Assembly: GCF_002557795.1 (NCBI RefSeq) | Contig: NZ_CP023777.1 | Span: 3,543,001-3,607,000, forward strand | From: Chitinophaga caeni | GTDB lineage: Bacteria > Bacteroidota > Bacteroidia > Chitinophagales > Chitinophagaceae | Length of the DNA stretch: 64,000 bases | Direction of reading: 5' to 3' | In this document: positions 63,289 to 64,000 of the stretch, one piece after another | Layout: each line of letters begins with the position of its first letter | Position numbering within the stretch: position 1 is the stretch's first letter | Notes under the pieces: generated by a model | Told to the model about the DNA's origin: nothing | The model's input: only the letters and a program-made list of their open reading frames with translations | Databases searched by the model: none | Position numbers and translations under genes: made by a program

Positions 63289-63981
63289 TTATAACATCTT
63301 AATATAATCAAGAAAATCTTCGATACCTTCGGTTGCCGGCGCTTCAATGATCGTAAATCCAAGCTCATCCCCGATCTTGGGAACCTGTTTGTCTATAACA
63401 AATTTATGTGCGGTTTTGGGAATATAATGTATAAGCCCGGCAGCGGGGTAAACATTCAGCGATGTCCCTACCAGTAAAAAGATATCTGCCTCCTGCACTA
63501 CCTGCATAGAAGTTCCCATCATCGGAACGGCTTCACCGAACCAAACTACGTGTGGACGGAACTGTCCACCATCCGGCGCAAGATCCCCGATGCTGATTTT
63601 TTCACCGACATCATATAACCTATGTACATCCAAATCGCTTCTCATCTTGTTGATAAGTCCATGGAGGTGCAGCACCTGGGAAGAACCGGCCCTTTCGTGC
63701 AGGTCATCTATATTTTGCGTTATAATGGTAATATCGAATTCGTTTTCCAGGGAAGCCAGCGCGAGGTGTGCCCTGTTAGGTTGTGCTTTTCTCACTTCAT
63801 CGCGGCGTAAATTATAAAATTCTAATACCAGCTTGGGATTCCGTTCCCATGCTTCCGGGGTTGCCACTTCCTCGATATCATAACCTTCCCATAATCCACC
63901 GCTATCGCGGAATGTTTTTAAACCACTTTCAGCGCTAATGCCCGCCCCGGTTAATACCACCAATTTAGGTTTGCGATCCAT
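63289..63981 (-). CDS. Sirtuin-type NAD-dependent protein deacylase without zinc cysteines
   Basis: 230 residues with the Sir2 core: TGAGISAESGLKTFRD (11-26), TQNIDDLHERAG (88-99), catalytic H107 in LHLHG, PHVVWFGEAVP, LLVGTSLNVYPAAGL (~173-187) and the closing NAD-contact loop. A YxxR pair (Y56, R59 in FYNLR) matches the residues that give CobB/SIRT5 desuccinylase activity. The four zinc-binding cysteines normally between the catalytic histidine and the VWFGE segment are absent; there is no cysteine in that stretch. It starts at ATG 63981, close to the window end. Confidence 0.92.
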   Translation of the reverse strand: MDRKPKLVVLTGAGISAESGLKTFRDSGGLWEGYDIEEVATPEAWERNPKLVLEFYNLRRDEVRKAQPNRAHLALASLENEFDITIITQNIDDLHERAGSSQVLHLHGLINKMRSDLDVHRLYDVGEKISIGDLAPDGGQFRPHVVWFGEAVPMMGTSMQVVQEADIFLLVGTSLNVYPAAGLIHYIPKTAHKFVIDKQVPKIGDELGFTIIEAPATEGIEDFLDYIKML

Positions 63982-64000
63982 TTCTTTTCATTTGAAACAA

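Overview
The window looks like a chromosome segment of a Bacteroidota bacterium, most like the Chitinophaga group. The support is a type IX secretion cargo with a type B C-terminal sorting domain next to a PorP/SprF partner, a TonB receptor paired with a DUF4249 lipoprotein, PCMD and MG2-type surface proteins, and one promoter matching the Bacteroidota TTG-N19-TAnnTTTG pattern exactly. No rRNA, tRNA or CRISPR array was seen. All family names come from reading motifs; no database search was run.

Layout. At 1-2.7 kb there is the end of a beta-propeller sensor protein, an AraC regulator and an NAD(P)-binding reductase with its own promoter and operator-like palindrome. At 3.0-15.9 kb a tightly spaced plus-strand operon encodes a Tat-type Gfo/Idh/MocA-like protein lacking the usual EKP motif, two phage tail-collar proteins, a periplasmic-binding-fold protein without a signal peptide, a 2775-residue T9SS adhesin with seven cadherin-like repeats, and a PorP/SprF protein. 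Two strong hairpins separate it from a convergent M1 metallopeptidase (16.1-18.1 kb).

The core of the window, 27.2-50.7 kb on the minus strand, is an apparently complete extracellular contractile injection system (eCIS) operon related to PVC/Afp/MAC particles. It encodes a Pvc16-type cap protein, two sheaths, two tubes, a DUF5908 protein, a LysM adaptor, a VgrG-like spike, a PAAR tip, a gp25 baseplate protein, two large baseplate proteins, a 1511-residue PKD protein, a tape measure, a zinc-ribbon protein and an AAA+ ATPase. Several of its genes are not recognisable (60, 399 and 150 residues).

Downstream of the ATPase on the same strand lies the most unusual gene: a 2496-residue protein (18.4-25.9 kb) with an N-terminal HExxH zincin motif and, near residue 1480, a DFDID motif preceded by an RxP segment. 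That arrangement is like the catalytic double-psi beta-barrel of the virion RNA polymerases of crAss-like phages. It stands alone, with no recognisable phage genes around it, and 46 bp upstream of its start is a decayed copy of the last ~30 codons of the eCIS ATPase. This suggests a phage-type injected polymerase captured behind an injection machine, possibly as cargo.

At 51.4-58.6 kb is a surface-protein block (MG2-like protein, DUF4249 lipoprotein, TonB receptor, unknown exported protein), much of it visibly richer in GC than the rest. At 59.3-64 kb are a FUSC-type membrane protein, a PCMD lipoprotein with an outer-membrane beta-barrel protein, a MmcQ/YjbR protein, an LD-carboxypeptidase and a sirtuin lacking zinc-binding cysteines.
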